From the NCBI GenBank assembly GCA_019916065.1, contig CM034242.1:45444626-45508625 (forward strand): DNA of 64,000 nt. The letters run 5' to 3'. Every line of letters begins with the position of its first letter. Positions within the stretch are counted from its first letter, which is position 1. Positions 11,340-25,006 of the stretch are shown here, piece after piece. The notes under the pieces are model-generated. The model did no database searches. It saw nothing but the letters and a program-made list of their open reading frames with translations, and was not told the origin of the DNA. This stretch comes from Vitellaria paradoxa. Its lineage: Eukaryota; Streptophyta; Magnoliopsida; Ericales; Sapotaceae. The position numbers and the translations under genes were made by a program.

Positions 11340-14300
11340 ATGGATCAGATAATATATAGTTGCATCGGAATGGCTTGTGCTATTGTTGTTCTGATGTGGG
11401 TATGGTCTGTTTTCAATTGGATATGGTTGAGACCAAAGAAGCTAGAGAGATTTCTCAGAAACCAAGGTCTCTCTGGAAGCTCCTACAAGATCTTATTTGG
11501 AGACCAGAAGGAGAGCTCCGCCATGCTCAAAGAAGCCAAGTCCAGACCCATCAATCTCTCCGACAATCTTGTCCCACGTGTCCTACCCCATGTCCATGAG
11601 TCCATCCTCACCTATGGTATGTATATGTATGTTATATTGTTGGTGATGAATAATCTGGGTTTCTACCTTAGTTTAGTTTCATTTTTTTTTTTAACAAGTT
11701 GATTTTTTTTATAATAATTTTTTAAGGCTATATAAGTTTTTTAGTGTCTTTAAATCTTTATTAATATAAAAGCAAGATTCAAGAGAATAAATTATGTACC
11801 ACGTCTCATTTCCTCCTCCTTTCACCGTTAAAAAAATAAAAATAAAAAATAATTAAATCTTTAAGACAACAATTAATTATTTCTAGTTTAAGGAACTAAT
11901 TTATTCATATAATTAATGTTATATCTTATATATGCATGCAAATAAATAAATTAAAATATGTGTTGTCTCGTAAATTTTCTTGACAACTTCGATCTAAACT
12001 CTTAATTTTTCACACATGAAATGTACCGTATGTCTACAATTAATGTCTCTGGGTCATTTTAACTTTTATCTTTTAATTTTCTCTATTTTTTTGGCACATG
12101 AACAAGTATACAGTGAAACAAAAAGAAATTTGAAATAAAAATGTCTATGATCTAAAGAGACGGGGGATAGATATATAGGGCTATTTGGAAGTTAAATTTT
12201 AGGTATTTTTAGTAATTTCTTGATAAAAATTGTTAAAGGTAAATTTTTTATGCGTTTGATAATTTTTAAAAATTTTTAATAATCTTTGATTATTTGATCA
12301 AAAATTGAAGAATTTTTTTAAAACTTTTTAATAATTTACTTTTGTTTTAGTAAAAAGTTGAAATAAAAATTTGACAAATTTTAATAGTGTTTTACTGTTT
12401 TTTAAATATCAAAATAGACGAAAGGAAAGAAAGGGGATCGCCCCGTAAGGAATAGTCGAGTTAGTTCGGATGGCGGGCTGAAGGGCCTGGAACCAATAGG
12501 TCTCGGGTTCGACTCTTCTTGGGGGCAGTTTTTTTTTTCTAATTGTGGAAGGCCATTTAACAGTATTCTTGGCTGAGTCGGTCAGACAGGGCTTACCTAA
12601 GTTGGTTTACTTCCTCGTGATTCTTTGCCGGCTAGGGTCACGGGGCGGGTTTCACCTAGTGCGCACCCATAGGTAGCGGCTGCAGGCTTCTCCTCGACCT
12701 GAGAAGAAAGGGGATCAATTATTCTTTATTTGATTATCTTTATCTTTGCATATGTTAATATAGGTCTCGTTTGGCGTAAAAACTAACTCTAAAAAACTCT
12801 ATAAATCACTAACAACCCCTCCATTTCTAATTTTTCCGCCATCACTAATTTCAAAAAATTTCAATATTTTGCTAAAAAAAATAGAAAAATTTGAAAGTAG
12901 GTTAACCAAATGTGTAAATTTTTTGTACAATCATTTTTTTCGTGTCGAAAGCTTTCAAATGAGTATCATTGTTGTTATTTTTTGTGAATTTTTTTGAATC
13001 CGTAGGAACGGATTTGAAAAACTATTCCCACAATTTGTGATTTTGCAAAAAAAAGGTGCCAAAATTAACCCAAAATCACAGTTTATCTCAATTTATCTTG
13101 TTTTTTCTTACTCCAAACGATTTTTTCTTACTCCAAATGAGACCATAATTCTGTTGATATACTATTGTAGGTGTGTTTGGAGTTGTATAAAATAATATAA
13201 TATAGTATAAAATTGTAAAAGTAAATATCTCGTAATTCGTATAATAAGTGAAAAGTTTAAATTTTATTGTCTCGCAATTTATATTTATAGGAATTTGTAA
13301 AATTTTATTTTATTTTTTTTGGTTGGAGAGCTCCAAACGGAGTCTGTTTGCTTAGCTGTGGTGCATAGAGAGTCGACTAACATTTGAAGTCAAGTCCCTG
13401 GATCTTATTACACGTGTTCATAAGCAATATGTATATATATATATATTTTATCTGGGTATGGTTGTAATTTGCCTCTCTGCTGTCACGCATCTATGGGAAG
13501 TCAAACGGCCATATTAAAAAACTAGTCATTTTCCGTGGACCCCGGTAAATTTTTTACAAATTTTAATAATATTTTACTAATTTTAATACTTTTTTATTAA
13601 TTTCTAAAATTTTTTAATAATTTTTAATAAATTCTAGCACAAAATCATTTTGACGGAACTAAAAAAATCATTCAAACGGTTTCTCTTTACAAAAGATTAA
13701 ACATAAAAATTAAAAAGTTTCACTATTCATATTTAAAAAGCATGGTTTGCTGTTTACGCACCAAAGCTAAAAAGTTTGTCAAAGTATATTTTTCGCTATT
13801 TTTTGTTGTCCTAAACGGACCCTAAGTGCTTATTATACAGAATAAAAATTTCAAAAAAGTTTGTTTGTGCAACAAATTCTTAATTTATATATATTTTTTG
13901 AAAAATATTAAAAAACCAATATACTAATACTTAAAAGAGTCTTTGAGTTGAAAAATAGAGATGACAACCACAGGCACGATACAAATACGAAGTTATTAAA
14001 AATATATATATAAAGATTAAAGGTGACAATAATATTTTAATTTTGAAATTGAGTAGATTTGATTTGATTTTAAATATTTATTTTTTTAATAATATTCAAA
14101 TAAAAAACATAAATAAACATCAACCTACACAAAGGACACAAATTATGAAGGCCAACCCTATGCGTTGCCACACAAGAGCCCAAGAAATGGTACATATATA
14201 TACAGTTGAATCACGTCTTAGTCAAGTTCTTATGGTCAATTTGTTTTGATCTTGAAGTACTCTTATTGATCTAATTAATTATTTCCACAAATTAATTTGG

Positions 14301-14613
14301 CAATATATATATATATATATATATATAACTGCAGGGAAAAATTCATTTTCATGGCTTGGACCAAAACCACGTGTTTATATAATGGAGCCAGAACTCATAA
14401 AAGAGATTCTGGCAAATAATTTCACCTTTAAGAGGCCCAAGACAAACCCACTAACCAAGTTACTTGCTAATGGGCTATCAAGCCTAGAAGGTGAGAAGTG
14501 GGCCAAACGCAGGAAAATCATCAACCCGGCTTTCCATATGGAGAAGTTGAAGGTTATTCCTATTTTTTTTTTCCTTTTTATTTTTTTGCATATCATTTAT
14601 CTAAGTTGAAGCT

Positions 14614-14647
<34 letters not shown>

Positions 14648-17600
14648 AAATTGGACGTCCCATATATAGTAGCAGAATTTTTTTACAGAAGAATACACCA
14701 GCTGAATATAATATGAAAATATGGATGGCTATAGGGCAAGTTAAATGGGGAATTCAATTTGATCTTACTTTAATAAAACGGGTATAGAATACCAGTAAAT
14801 ATATATATATATAGGATTGGAAAAAAATAGATCGAATCCAATTAGTTAATTTTTGTATTGCTAATTTGTATAAATAATAAAACTTATGAATTAATTAAGG
14901 TTAAAGAAACTTTGGAATTTTAAATATAAAAGTTAAGAGATCATTATCAATACAATTTATTTTAAATTTTATTAACGACATTTACATAAACGTGTAAATA
15001 AAAAAAAAAAAAAATAGCACTCTTAACGGAATGGGGATAATTAAGGTTACCATTCACAGATCGAGAATGAGGGGGCAACTTATTTTGAGTACGTTTCAAG
15101 TTCATAAAATGTGATAAATTTTTATAAAATTTAAATTTTTTATTCACTGAATGAATTATGATACTGTAATTTTTATAAATTTATATTAATTTTTACAACT
15201 TCACACACCCTCTTTATTTTAAGGTTTGGTTTGGAAAGTAAAAAATTTAGTTTTTTTTTTTTTTTTTTTTTTTTTTGTATTTGGAAGGAGAAAAATGTTA
15301 AATTTTTAGTAGTTAATTTTTTTTTAACTTTTTGTTTATTTAATATATTTACTCTTCACAGTTTAAAATTTAAATGAAATTTAAAGTGTAAGAGTACAAT
15401 TTTGATCATTTAAAAAAAAATAAAAAATTAAGTAGGTAAAAATCAATTTTTAACTAATTTTCCAAAACGAAGTCTAATTGTTTTCTTGTCAACGAGTGTC
15501 TAGTATTGACACGGTGCAGCTTTTTTTTGGTCCAATATTATATGCATATAATATATATATATATATATATATAGCATATGCTACCAGCAATTTATATGAG
15601 TTGTAGCGAGATAATAAGCAAATGGGAGAAGATGGTAATTACGAGAGGTGGGTCGTCATGTGAGGTGGACGTGTACCCTTATCTGGAAACTTTGTCTAGC
15701 GATGTGATATCTCGCACAGCATTCGGTAGTAACTATGAAGAAGGAAGAAAGATTTTTCAGCTGCAGAAGGAACAAGGGCAGCTTGCTATTCAGGCTCTCA
15801 ATTCAGTGTACATCCCAGGCTACAGGTAACAAAATTTTATTACATATATATATATATATACACACACATACACAACATACATACATATATTTATCTCGTG
15901 ATGTTTAGATGGCAAAAAAATTAATGTACAAAAAGTTGTTAAAATAATATATAATAAAATTTAATTGAAAGAAATTAAAATAATTAGTAAAAATTGATGC
16001 ATTTTGACAAATTTTAGTAAATTGAACACCCCTAAATTTGAAATAACGCTTTAACTCAAATTAACTTAATGTTCTATTCCAACTGAAAGTCATCAAAACT
16101 CAAAATATAATTAGATGTTTACAGTTGCTACGCATGACGTGCAGATTTTTGCCAACAAAGGGGAACAAGAGGATGAAGGCAATTGATAAAGAAACAAGAG
16201 CTTCACTGATGGATATCATCAGCAAGAGAATGAAGGCGATGAATGCAGGAGAATCTAATAATAATGATGACTTATTGGGCTTATTATTGGAATCCAATCT
16301 TAGAGAAAGTAGTCAGCAACAGGTGAAGGAGGAGGGAGATAAGAGGAGGAAAGCCGCTGGAATGAGCATCAACCAAGTGATCGAAGAATGCAAGTTGTTC
16401 TACCTTGCTGGCCAAGAGACCACTTCAAGTTTGCTTCTGTGGACCATGGTTTTGTTGAGCCGGCATCAAGATTGGCAACAACTAGCAAGGGAGGAGGTTC
16501 TTCAAGTGTTCGGGAATGACCAACCCCATTTTGATGGCTTAAACCACCTCAAGATTGTAAGTATATACATACTTTCTGCACAAAAAATCAATTATATTTG
16601 AATTTTTACACATGAGAAGTATATATACATAGAGCGGCGGACCAAAAAAATTTAAATTAGTATAGATCAAAATTACAAGTAAAATTTTAAATTTATTTTA
16701 TTTATTTTGATATGTTAAAAAAATGTGCAGACATTTGTTTAAGATTAAGTTCTACTTAATAGATCATAAAAAAATAACAACATCCTCTTCTCCAATAATT
16801 CCCACCATTCTCTTTAATTTATTTTTAATCAACTAACTGAATTTAGGCAAAAAAAAATCAATTAAATCTATGTATTAATTATTAAAATCTTATTTGCTGA
16901 TATTTTATTTTATTTAATAGCTAATTATAAAATTAGTTTAAAAAATTAGTCAAATGTATCAAACAATTAATTCTCTGTAATGAAGTATTGGAGGCATTTG
17001 GAGCTTCAAAAAAATTAAAAAAAATGTTGCTATTAAAATAATGTAAAAATGATAGATAACGAAATTTAATTGGAGCAAGTTAGGAATTTTTAAAATTTTT
17101 TGAAACTTTTTAAAAAAATTTTGGAACTCCAAATGGAGTCATTATTTACTGTTACTTCAGTAATTATTAAAAAATATCTTAAGTGTGAAATTTTTAATTT
17201 ATTATAATGAAATAATTAAAAAATATTTAAATTTTCGTATAAGTAAAGGAGGGTGCAATGACAACTTATTTCCAAATATAAACGCCAATTAATATGGACT
17301 CCACTGTCTTAGTCCACTTCAGCGGCCCCACCGTTCCACCCTCCACGACCGTTAATGTAATTTTTTTTTCTTAGAAGTTCAGCGTAGGTCGATGCTAACT
17401 CTCGGCCCAACGTAGGTCTGCCAATATATATACATGTATTGTATCAACCGGATATTTAAAAATTTAATTTTGATTGATTCCTCAGGTCACTATGATTTTG
17501 TACGAGGTTCTTAGGTTATATCCACCTGTAGTTATGTTATCTCGAACTGTTCATGAAGAGACTAAAGTAGGAAAAATGTTCATACCTGCCGGAGTGCTTC

Positions 17601-17911
17601 TTGCTTTACCAATAATCCTAGTTCATCACGACAAAGAAATTTGGGGTGACGACGTGGGAGAGTTTAAGCCAGACAGATTTTCAGAAGGAGTGTCTAAAGC
17701 AACGAAGAACCAAGTTTCGTTCTTTCCCTTTAGCTGGGGACCTAGAGTTTGTATCGGGCAAAACTTTGCAATGTTAGAAGCGAAAATGGCTCTCAGTATG
17801 ATTCTACAAAGTTTCTCTTTCGAGCTTTCACCATTCTATTCCCATGGTCCTCACACTATCGTAACTCTTCAACCGCAGTACGGTGCTCTCTTAATTCTAC
17901 ACAAATTATAG
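11340..17911 (+). CDS. Cytochrome P450, CYP72A-like, gene 2 (5 exons, 527 aa)
   Basis: Exons are 11340-11616, 14335-14552, 15575-15825, 16145-16556 and 17486-17911, with the same borders and phases as gene 1. The frame stays open upstream of the ATG, but homology and the leader point to the [10 protein letters not shown] start. The N-terminal anchor is at residues 3-30. I-helix AGQETT (337-342) is canonical; EVLR, FKPDRF and haem loop [10 protein letters not shown] (Cys475) follow. Exon 4 is five codons longer than in gene 1, in the variable segment around [13 protein letters not shown]. Intron 1 is 2.7 kb against 0.84 kb in gene 1, inflated by a SINE and MITEs. It is very similar to gene 1 across all exons, so a recent duplicate with probably related substrate range. 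All catalytic residues are present, so I expect an active ER-bound monooxygenase of unknown substrate. Confidence 0.95.
12440..12704 (+). mobile_element. tRNA-derived SINE in intron 1 of P450 gene 2 (copy 2)
   Basis: The tRNA-like head has box A-like tagtcgagttagttcgg and box B-like gggttcgactc. The tail has gccggctagggtcacggggc and tagtgcgcaccc. The 12-bp target duplication agaaaggggatc (12428-12439 and 12705-12716) is perfect. Intron 1 of genes 1 and 3 lacks it. It lies in the sense direction of the host gene. Confidence 0.9.
12763..13144. mobile_element. Tourist-like MITE, about 380 bp, family 2
   Basis: The ends are ggtctcgtttggcgtaa and ttactccaaatgagacc, flanked by ata on each side (12760-12762, 13145-13147). 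A second member in the opposite orientation lies at 42007-42355 and shares the words aggaacgatttttcaa-like and aaaatcacagtttatctc-like in reverse complement. It is inserted in intron 1 of P450 gene 2, 58 bp after the SINE. It is non-coding. Confidence 0.7.
13169..13344. mobile_element. Probable MITE in intron 1 of P450 gene 2
   Basis: The ends are aggtgtgtttggagttg and ctccaaacggagtc, with tgt on both sides as a possible 3-bp target duplication. Internal words (taaaattgtaaaag, ctcgtaatt, aatttatatttatag) recur near 15090, 25400-25790 and 42760-42900, so this is a dispersed family. A further weak inverted pair (ggaccccgg / aacggaccc) borders 13536-13822. Confidence 0.5.
16990..17140. mobile_element. 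Tourist-like MITE in intron 4 of P450 gene 2
   Basis: The ends are ggaggcatttggagcttca and actccaaatggagtc, with att on both sides (16987-16989, 17141-17143). It shares the interior word aaaaatgatag with 47349-47492 and, reversed, with 2574-2727. It largely explains why this intron is longer than its counterpart in gene 1. Confidence 0.65.
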
Positions 17912-18402
17912 ATATATATGTATATATTTACATATAAACTTGATCTTTGACAATTTTTTTGTGCTCTTTTATGCATGTTGTAAGATACCTTATGTGAGGG
18001 TGTTTTCGCGACTGTAAGAAGCAATTATCTAATTGTGGCCCTCGTTTCATTCCTCACACTCAAAAGAATTTTGAATTTGTCACCCTAAAGAGGGTGTACC
18101 TTCTTCGATTCAAACCCTTGACCTTTAAGTACTAAAGGGTATAAGTACCCACTCAATCCCTCTTTTAATATTTAAAAATTAAGAATTTGAGTTAGGGGAG
18201 ACACACCCTTCTTAGGGTGATAAATTTATAATTCTTTCGAATGTTAGAGATAAAAGGAGAGTCATGGTTGTGAAGACGCCTTCACACCTTGTTATGTTTT
18301 TAAACATCAATTTTGAACTTGTGATTTACTACCATGTGGTTGTTATGGTTCTATATACAGAGTTAATAATTACATTTTGCTTTTATATACACTACTAGTG
18401 GT

Positions 18403-18858
18403 ATGAATGCCAATAGAGTGGGTATGAGATATCCCATCTCCGTTTAACGATATTCTTTTTTTCTCTATCTTCGTCTCCTTCCACGTTTTCAAAATGAAAT
18501 TTCTTCCATACCTGTCAGTGCTAGCTAGCAAATTCCTCATCCTTGTTTACCACTAAACATAATGATAACTATAAGTTATATATTATATATACAATAAATA
18601 TTAAAAATATTATATATTATATATATTAAATAAAAATTACATATTATATATATTAAATAAATATTAAATTAAAAATATATAAATTTATAAATAAGATTTT
18701 AAATAAGTAGGGGGCGGGATGAATACTATCCTATCCCATCTCTATTCGGCAAACACTTTAAAATCTCTATATCCGTTCCCGTATTTAGTATTTCTATACT
18801 CTTTCAAAACGAAATGAGTAAAACAAGTATTCGCTAAATACGATTAATATTGACACCT
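18403..18858. mobile_element. hAT-like MITE with perfect 8-bp TSD
   Basis: The perfect 8-bp repeat ctagtggt flanks the insert (18395-18402, 18859-18866). The paralogous positions in copies A (near 147) and B (near 8387) read gctagcggtaggcac and gctagtggtaggcac without any insert. The end sequences (atgaatgccaat and attgacacct) form an imperfect inverted pair. The 8-bp duplication suggests the hAT superfamily. It has no ORF. Confidence 0.75.
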
Positions 18859-18866
18859 CTAGTGGT

Positions 18867-20285
18867 GGGCACATGCAATACAATTGTAATTTATTTTAAT
18901 AGATAAGTAAATTGTATTAAATTATACACAATAAATGATAAAAATAATTATGAAAAATAGAGTTAAATGTCATTAGACTTGCACAAAAAAAAAAAAATAA
19001 AAAATTCTTAAAATATTTCATTTATCAATATATAGAGAAATATAGAGTTAGTAGTTACGTGTAAAGCATGGATTTTGAAAATGGGGATAAATCTTATAAT
19101 ACATAATGAATGATAAATATAATTATGAAAGATAAAATTGAATGTTATTATTATACTTCACATACAAGTAAATTAAAATATTATATATATGTATATAAGA
19201 AATACATTATAAATGATGTATATACAAAAACAAATTACTCATATATATCTATAAATAAATTGTCTTAAAATATACAAGTTATTTATACAGGGTCGTATCA
19301 AATTATTTAGAAGTTAAGGTGAAAAAAATTTAAGCCATTCATAAGTGTAACTTAGGGTTCAAATTAGACTTCGACTATGAATACTCTTGGTATTATTTTT
19401 ATAAATTAAAATAAGTTTTAAAACTATTTGAAGTTAAAATGAGGATGAGCTTTAAAGCTGAGAAAAGGATAAAATTAAAATAATTAAATATATATTTTAA
19501 ATTTGTGATCTTCTTATTGAATGAATTACTAGATATTTTTTCTATAAATTAAGATAACTTCTAAAACTAATTTAAAATTAAGATAAGGATTGAAAGTGAA
19601 AGATAAATTTAAAATAATTAAATATATATATGTATATATATATATATTTATATTTGAGGCCTTTTTATTGAACGGAACTTTAGGCAATTGCCTACGTTAC
19701 TTTATATCACAACGGACTTTATACCTATATGTAACAAATATAGTTTACTTATCTATACGCAACCAATAAAGCATGGATTTGAAAATTAGGAGAAATCTGC
19801 TGAGGATAAATATGGTGGTATGGAGGTTTGAGTGTGGAAAGAAGAAAAACTATGTGGATCTTTTGTATTTGAATTGTATATAATTTTTTAGGTTAATATT
19901 GAGATATTTGTATTTTTTTTATGGATTAATAATGTGAATGATAAGATAAGAAAAATAATGAATAAAACAACACAGATGGAAGAGAAGTTCAATACATTTA
20001 TAATTATATTAGTTGCTTGTGACAGAGAAGTAAAAGAGAAACCAGCTTAAGATTTTTAAAACAATTAAAAGTCCTATTAATATATATATATATATATAGA
20101 TATAGATAGATATTTATATAGTCGAAGGTATTCCCAGGAACAACTTTGCGTCCTATGGAATTCCTCGTAAAAATGCCTTATATTATGGAACTTTTGTTCT
20201 TGTTTCTTCTTGCCACTAGCTAGTAAAAAGACGGACGTAAAAATCTTTCAAATATTTTGAATTTTATTATTACTGTTTTTATACT
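18867..20285. repeat. Copy C of the P450 3'-flank duplication (deleted form)
   Basis: This 3' flank of gene 2 is collinear with copy A from about base 149. It has diverged more and carries an AT-rich insertion near 19280-19720. The match jumps from the word accagcttaagattttt to the PIN-intron words near 1480-1620, so the part holding the PIN exon relics is deleted. No gene is visible. Confidence 0.7.
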
Positions 20286-20389
20286 CGGCCGGCAGTTTTT
20301 TTTTTGGACCCCAATGAAAGAATCAAGGGGCCAATTGTCTCTCCACCTAGGAACTTAATTAATGTGAAAATTATTGAATCAAGTTGATT

Positions 20390-21040
20390 ATATATGCATT
20401 CCAAGAGAGCTGCAGTAGAAAATTAAAAATTGAGATTTAATTATTTTTAATAAAATAGTTCTAATTTAATTTAATTAAAATTATTTTTAAAATAAAAATA
20501 AAAATTAAAAAAACTTGATTGAAACATAATTAATACAAAATATAAAAAATCACGTCTCATTGAAATAAAAATAAATCTCACTCTTTTATTTTTTTACTGC
20601 AGCCCTACAATAGATTTCTTGATTGCAACCACTGGCACCCATTATATATTCGCAGCAACGTGCATATTGGCGGGTCATTTGGAACGTCATATTGGCTCAT
20701 AAATATTTGGTCATGTGCGTGTCAGCCACAACATTGGCTAATATTTGTTGTACATATAAAGCATGTATGAGTTTAAGGAGAATGCAGTAAAAAAATTTAT
20801 TATAGAGGTTATCGTAAAAAATGCAACGTTGAAATTTTTTTACATTTAATTCAATGATTTTAATTTATTTTAATTAAATTTATTTTTAAAATAAAAATAA
20901 AATTTAAAAAATTTGATTGGTACATAATTAATGCAGAATATCAAAAATTACGTGTTATTAAAATATAAAAAAATCCCAACTACTTATTTTTTTATTGTAA
21001 CCCCTGCAGTAGCTGCAACCCCTTGAACCCCTGTATATGT
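20390..21040. repeat. Two direct copies of a dispersed AT-rich repeat
   Basis: Segments near 20405-20640 and 20785-21030 share the order ctgcagta or atgcagta, ttaattaaaattatttttaaaataaaaata, tacataattaat, then ctgcag and gcaacc. A reversed relative lies near 46830-47010. Both ends carry words such as ctgcagtag and gcagtaaa. It looks like a non-autonomous transposon family whose superfamily I could not assign. Confidence 0.5.
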
Positions 21041-21305
21041 ATATAGCATATTTATTGATATCATGAATTATCTGGCCTGATCTTTGATTCCCAAAATTTA
21101 ATAGAATTAAAGATTAGTAGAAAGTTACTAACAGTTACCATCATTTTGAGAAGTTATAAATTAATAGAAAATTGTAAGCCGTGGAAATTTACAAACTGAA
21201 TATTTATTACAACTATAAATACAAATGGAGTCAAACTGAAAAACGAGACCCAGCACTTCCACAACATAACATCAATTTTAGTCTACTCGGTAAATTTTGG
21301 CCGCC

Positions 21306-21344
21306 ATGGCTAGTTTATTTTTCGTTGCACCTTTTATTTTAGAG
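21306..21344 (+). pseudogene. Possible truncated first exon (12 codons)
   Basis: A promoter-like stretch (ctataaatacaaatgg near 21213) and a leader-like sequence precede an ATG. The ATG opens MASLFFVAPFI, hydrophobic like a signal peptide, then stops within the transposon end at 21342. This may be a gene start cut off by the MITE insertion, or chance. I do not recognise the product. Confidence 0.25.
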
Positions 21345-21824
21345 TAAATTAAACTCGCCTACCGTATCATTTGGATAATTGTACTTAGAACTCCAATATT
21401 TATTAAAAGTTATATTTACATTCTTTATTTTGAAATGTTATTAACTTTGACCTTCTTCTAATAAAATCAATCATTAAAACTTAATATAAATGTCAAATTA
21501 ATCAAAATTTTAAATGTTCTTCTTATTTTATCTCTCTTTCTCACATCTCGTCAAATTTCTTTACAAAAATCTTCAAAAACCTATTATTTTTACTTATTTT
21601 TTGCTTTTTTTGAAATTTTTTTGTAAAAAAAAGACAAATAGAAAAAAATACCTAAAATTTTAGCTATTCTTTAACACTTTTTGTTAAGTTTTACTGGTTA
21701 ATTTTATCAGGAATGGGTTAATATCAACAACAATTTAAAATAAAGAAGGCATGTTAACTTTTAAATGTTGCGGGTGCGAAATATGATTATCTAAATATTA
21801 AAAGGAGGTAGATATAATTTACTC
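21342..21824. mobile_element. Mutator-like MITE with 9-bp TSD
   Basis: The ends gagtaaattaaactcgcctac and its imperfect inverse (gtagatataatttactc) flank 483 bp. The 9-bp direct repeat tttatttta (21333-21341 and 21825-21833) is perfect. A 9-bp duplication and ends of the gagtaaatt type are seen in Mutator-like MITEs of plants. It is non-coding. Confidence 0.7.
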
Positions 21825-21833
21825 TTTATTTTA

Positions 21834-23232
21834 ATAAAATGAATTTTGCTTTCTATGTTAATTTCAATCAATTTCTTATTTAATGTAATTTAATTATTTT
21901 TAGAAGTAGTGTAATCTAATTAATCCCATTTATTCACCATGTTCATATATATTCTTTCCACGCGTCAGTATTTTCATAATTTCATGGAGGAGTTGATGAA
22001 TTTGATGTTCTTGTGACAATGAGATAATGACAACTTGCACCACTTGATCATTTGAATTCTAATGTATTCGTACAAATAATTTAACAAATCGTAAAAATCG
22101 AATGTTATTTGATGGTCAACTTTTATCAATTTTGGGTTTGTTTGGTTATCATGCCAAAAAAAACATCAACTTTTAATTTTTTAATTTTTTTAATTTTCTT
22201 TAATTTTTTTCACCAATATTTACCAGATAAATAAAAAAATTACTATACACGAAACACTGACTTTTTTTTTTAATTTTTTTATTTTTTTAACTTTTTACAA
22301 ATTTTTATGAAACATAATTTTTGTCAAAAGTGACATGTAGCAATAGTAGGACAAAAATTATAAAAAAATTCAATTTTTCGATTTACCAATCGCGTTCTAT
22401 ATAGTCTTATAGGCATCCAAGCATTAAAGCGAATAGTGTATCAACCGTTTTGAAATAATTGCAAGGAGTTCTATTTTTTATCTTTTAGTTATTACTTTCT
22501 ACATGTTTTTATCTTTTAGTTATTACTTTCTACATGGTTAACTATTTCTGAACTATTCATCCAAAACTCATTCAATTCAACATTTAAGATTCCACTCAAA
22601 AAATTCAACTTTCAATCTTCAACTCAACACATTGACAAATTAATAGTCATTAAAAAAAAAAAGGGAAACCCAAAATTCGAACACAATTAACAACTAACAA
22701 ATTCATTAATATTAATAAAATGAATACGTGGAGGTTGACATAACTTTTGTTATGTCAACTCGTGACATTAATTATAGATGGCTGAATTTTAATATAACAA
22801 TTTAAATGTATTAATATTTATTTTTAATTAAAATAAAAATGAATGAATCTGAACCATTAAATTTAAAATCAATATTCCAAATTATATGTCATGAAACTAA
22901 CATATTAATACCATGTCAACTCTCTTGATCGAGTCTTAGTAAAACACTCCACCAAATTAAAAAGCCATCAGAATTCACAAGAATACCTTATTAAAAAAAG
23001 AAAAAACAATCTAATAAATGAGAGGGTGAAGATCATGCATTTATTGTGAGTTCGATGTCTAGACAATTACGTTTAATTAGGAGTTAGGATTATGAGTTTA
23101 ACGTTTGTGATTTCATATAGAGTGAGATTAATATCTTGATATTTATCAATATGATATGAAACAAAATAAGAGATGTGATTTGATAGAAATTTTGAAGAGG
23201 TGGTCAGAATAACTAATTTTAACATTTGAATC

Positions 23233-23263
<31 letters not shown>

Positions 23264-25000
23264 GATCATGGATGACACCACCCCTAATTAATTGTATTGT
23301 ATTTTAGGAAATTAGCTATATGTATATAGTTCCCTCTATTTTTATGATACCAAATACATAATAATTGGGCCCATGAAACATTATATCTAATTTAATCATT
23401 CCTTTATGTACGGAATGATTAAATTTCATGGTCAAAATTCATTCTTTTATTTGATTGGTATTTATTGCACGAATAGGGTGATTGAATTCAAGAAATGAGA
23501 GATTGAATTTTTAGACTGAAATTTAAAAATGGTTCATTTGATGAAATACAAAAAATACTTAATTAACCTTATTTCATTCCTGCGCTCTTATTCTTAAAAG
23601 GTGCATGTCAATTTGGCCATTTATTTGTTATTTTCATTTTATACCCACATTCGTTTTTATCCATTTCTCTTCTCATTTTTATGATTCCTATACTCATTTT
23701 TATTATTATTCCCAACTATTTTTGCTCTAATTGACGATCGAACTTTCCCATTCTCGTTCCCATTTAAAACCAAACGTCCGTTTGATCGTTCAAACAATCG
23801 TGCTACACTTCAATTCCTTGGCATCAGATTCTCTCTGTTGTCGGTCAAAGGGCCAATAGCCTATTCTTTATTAATAGGACTGTAATTCTTTAAAATTCTT
23901 AAATTTAAATTACTAACTTTATATCATTAAAATTATTTTAATAATGTAAGATTATATTTTCTTTAGTAACACGCAACCCTCACCGATTTATTGTAATTCT
24001 CAACGAACCGCGTAATCGATTAGTAAATCGGAGAGATGTACGCTGTCCTCAGGCATAAAAAAAAATATGAAATTATATTGTATATATAACAAAAAAATAA
24101 TTTTCTAAACTAATTTCTATTATAAAAAAAATTACCGTGAAATCATTTTATTGTAATTCTTTTCCAAAAAAAAAATAGATTTGATAGATTAATATGTTTA
24201 ATTTCAATTTAAGTACGGTGAAAATTGATGTCATTGTTACGTCACACTGCTGCAAAAATGAAAGCGACTAACTAAAGCCGCCACATGCAATTGCAAAAAT
24301 AAAAGCAAAGTCTAGATCAATTGCCCTGCGTACTAACAAGAGCCGCCATAAACAATTGCAAATAAAATAAACAAGGTTTAAACTAGGTTAGAACCCGCTT
24401 CTTCAACAAGAGATTGTAGAATCAACTTTTAGAAATATTACCAAATTATAAAAGTGCCATATCTCAAAGGCAAACATCTATAAACAAAATGATAGAGAAA
24501 TAAAAAGTTTAGGCTATTTGATAGTATTTTTATTTATGTTTATAAATTTTTAAAAATTAACAACAAAACGTATTTGATATATTTATTTTTATTATTAAAT
24601 TGTGTTCTCTATTAATATACTTAATTAAAATTAATTACTGTAAAAAAAAGCGTTATCAAACTTGTTTTCTATTTCTATTTTGGGAGAAAAAATGATAACT
24701 AAAAATAAAAATAAAAAAGAGACATTTTTCTATATTGAATATTCTTTCAATATTGTTCTGCATTAGATTTCTTAAATAATTCTTTACAATATACAAAATG
24801 TTATATTAATACTCCTTTTACATTTGGGTAACTGTTGTAAAGATTATTTAAAATAAATGTGACATATAGAGATATTGAAGTATGCTTATTTTTTACTATT
24901 CTCTTTATTTTATTTAAATAAAAAAGTAATTTAAGAAAGAAAAACAACTGATTGATGTGGATGCTACAACTAATAATGAGGTAACAATTTTACTATTAAT
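21834..25000. other. Intergenic between P450 genes 2 and 3
   Basis: About 3.2 kb of AT-rich DNA without a recognisable gene. It contains an (AAT)n microsatellite near 23236-23262 and a direct repeat of about 35 bp at 22466/22501 (ttttatcttttagttattac). Several low-complexity stretches are present. No RNA gene was seen. Confidence 0.6.
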
Positions 25001-25006
25001 TATATA

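Noticed and set aside
12440..12530. Possible tRNA gene from the A- and B-box-like words
   Set aside because: The sequence does not close a normal cloverleaf, continues into the SINE body and is repeated elsewhere with target duplications.
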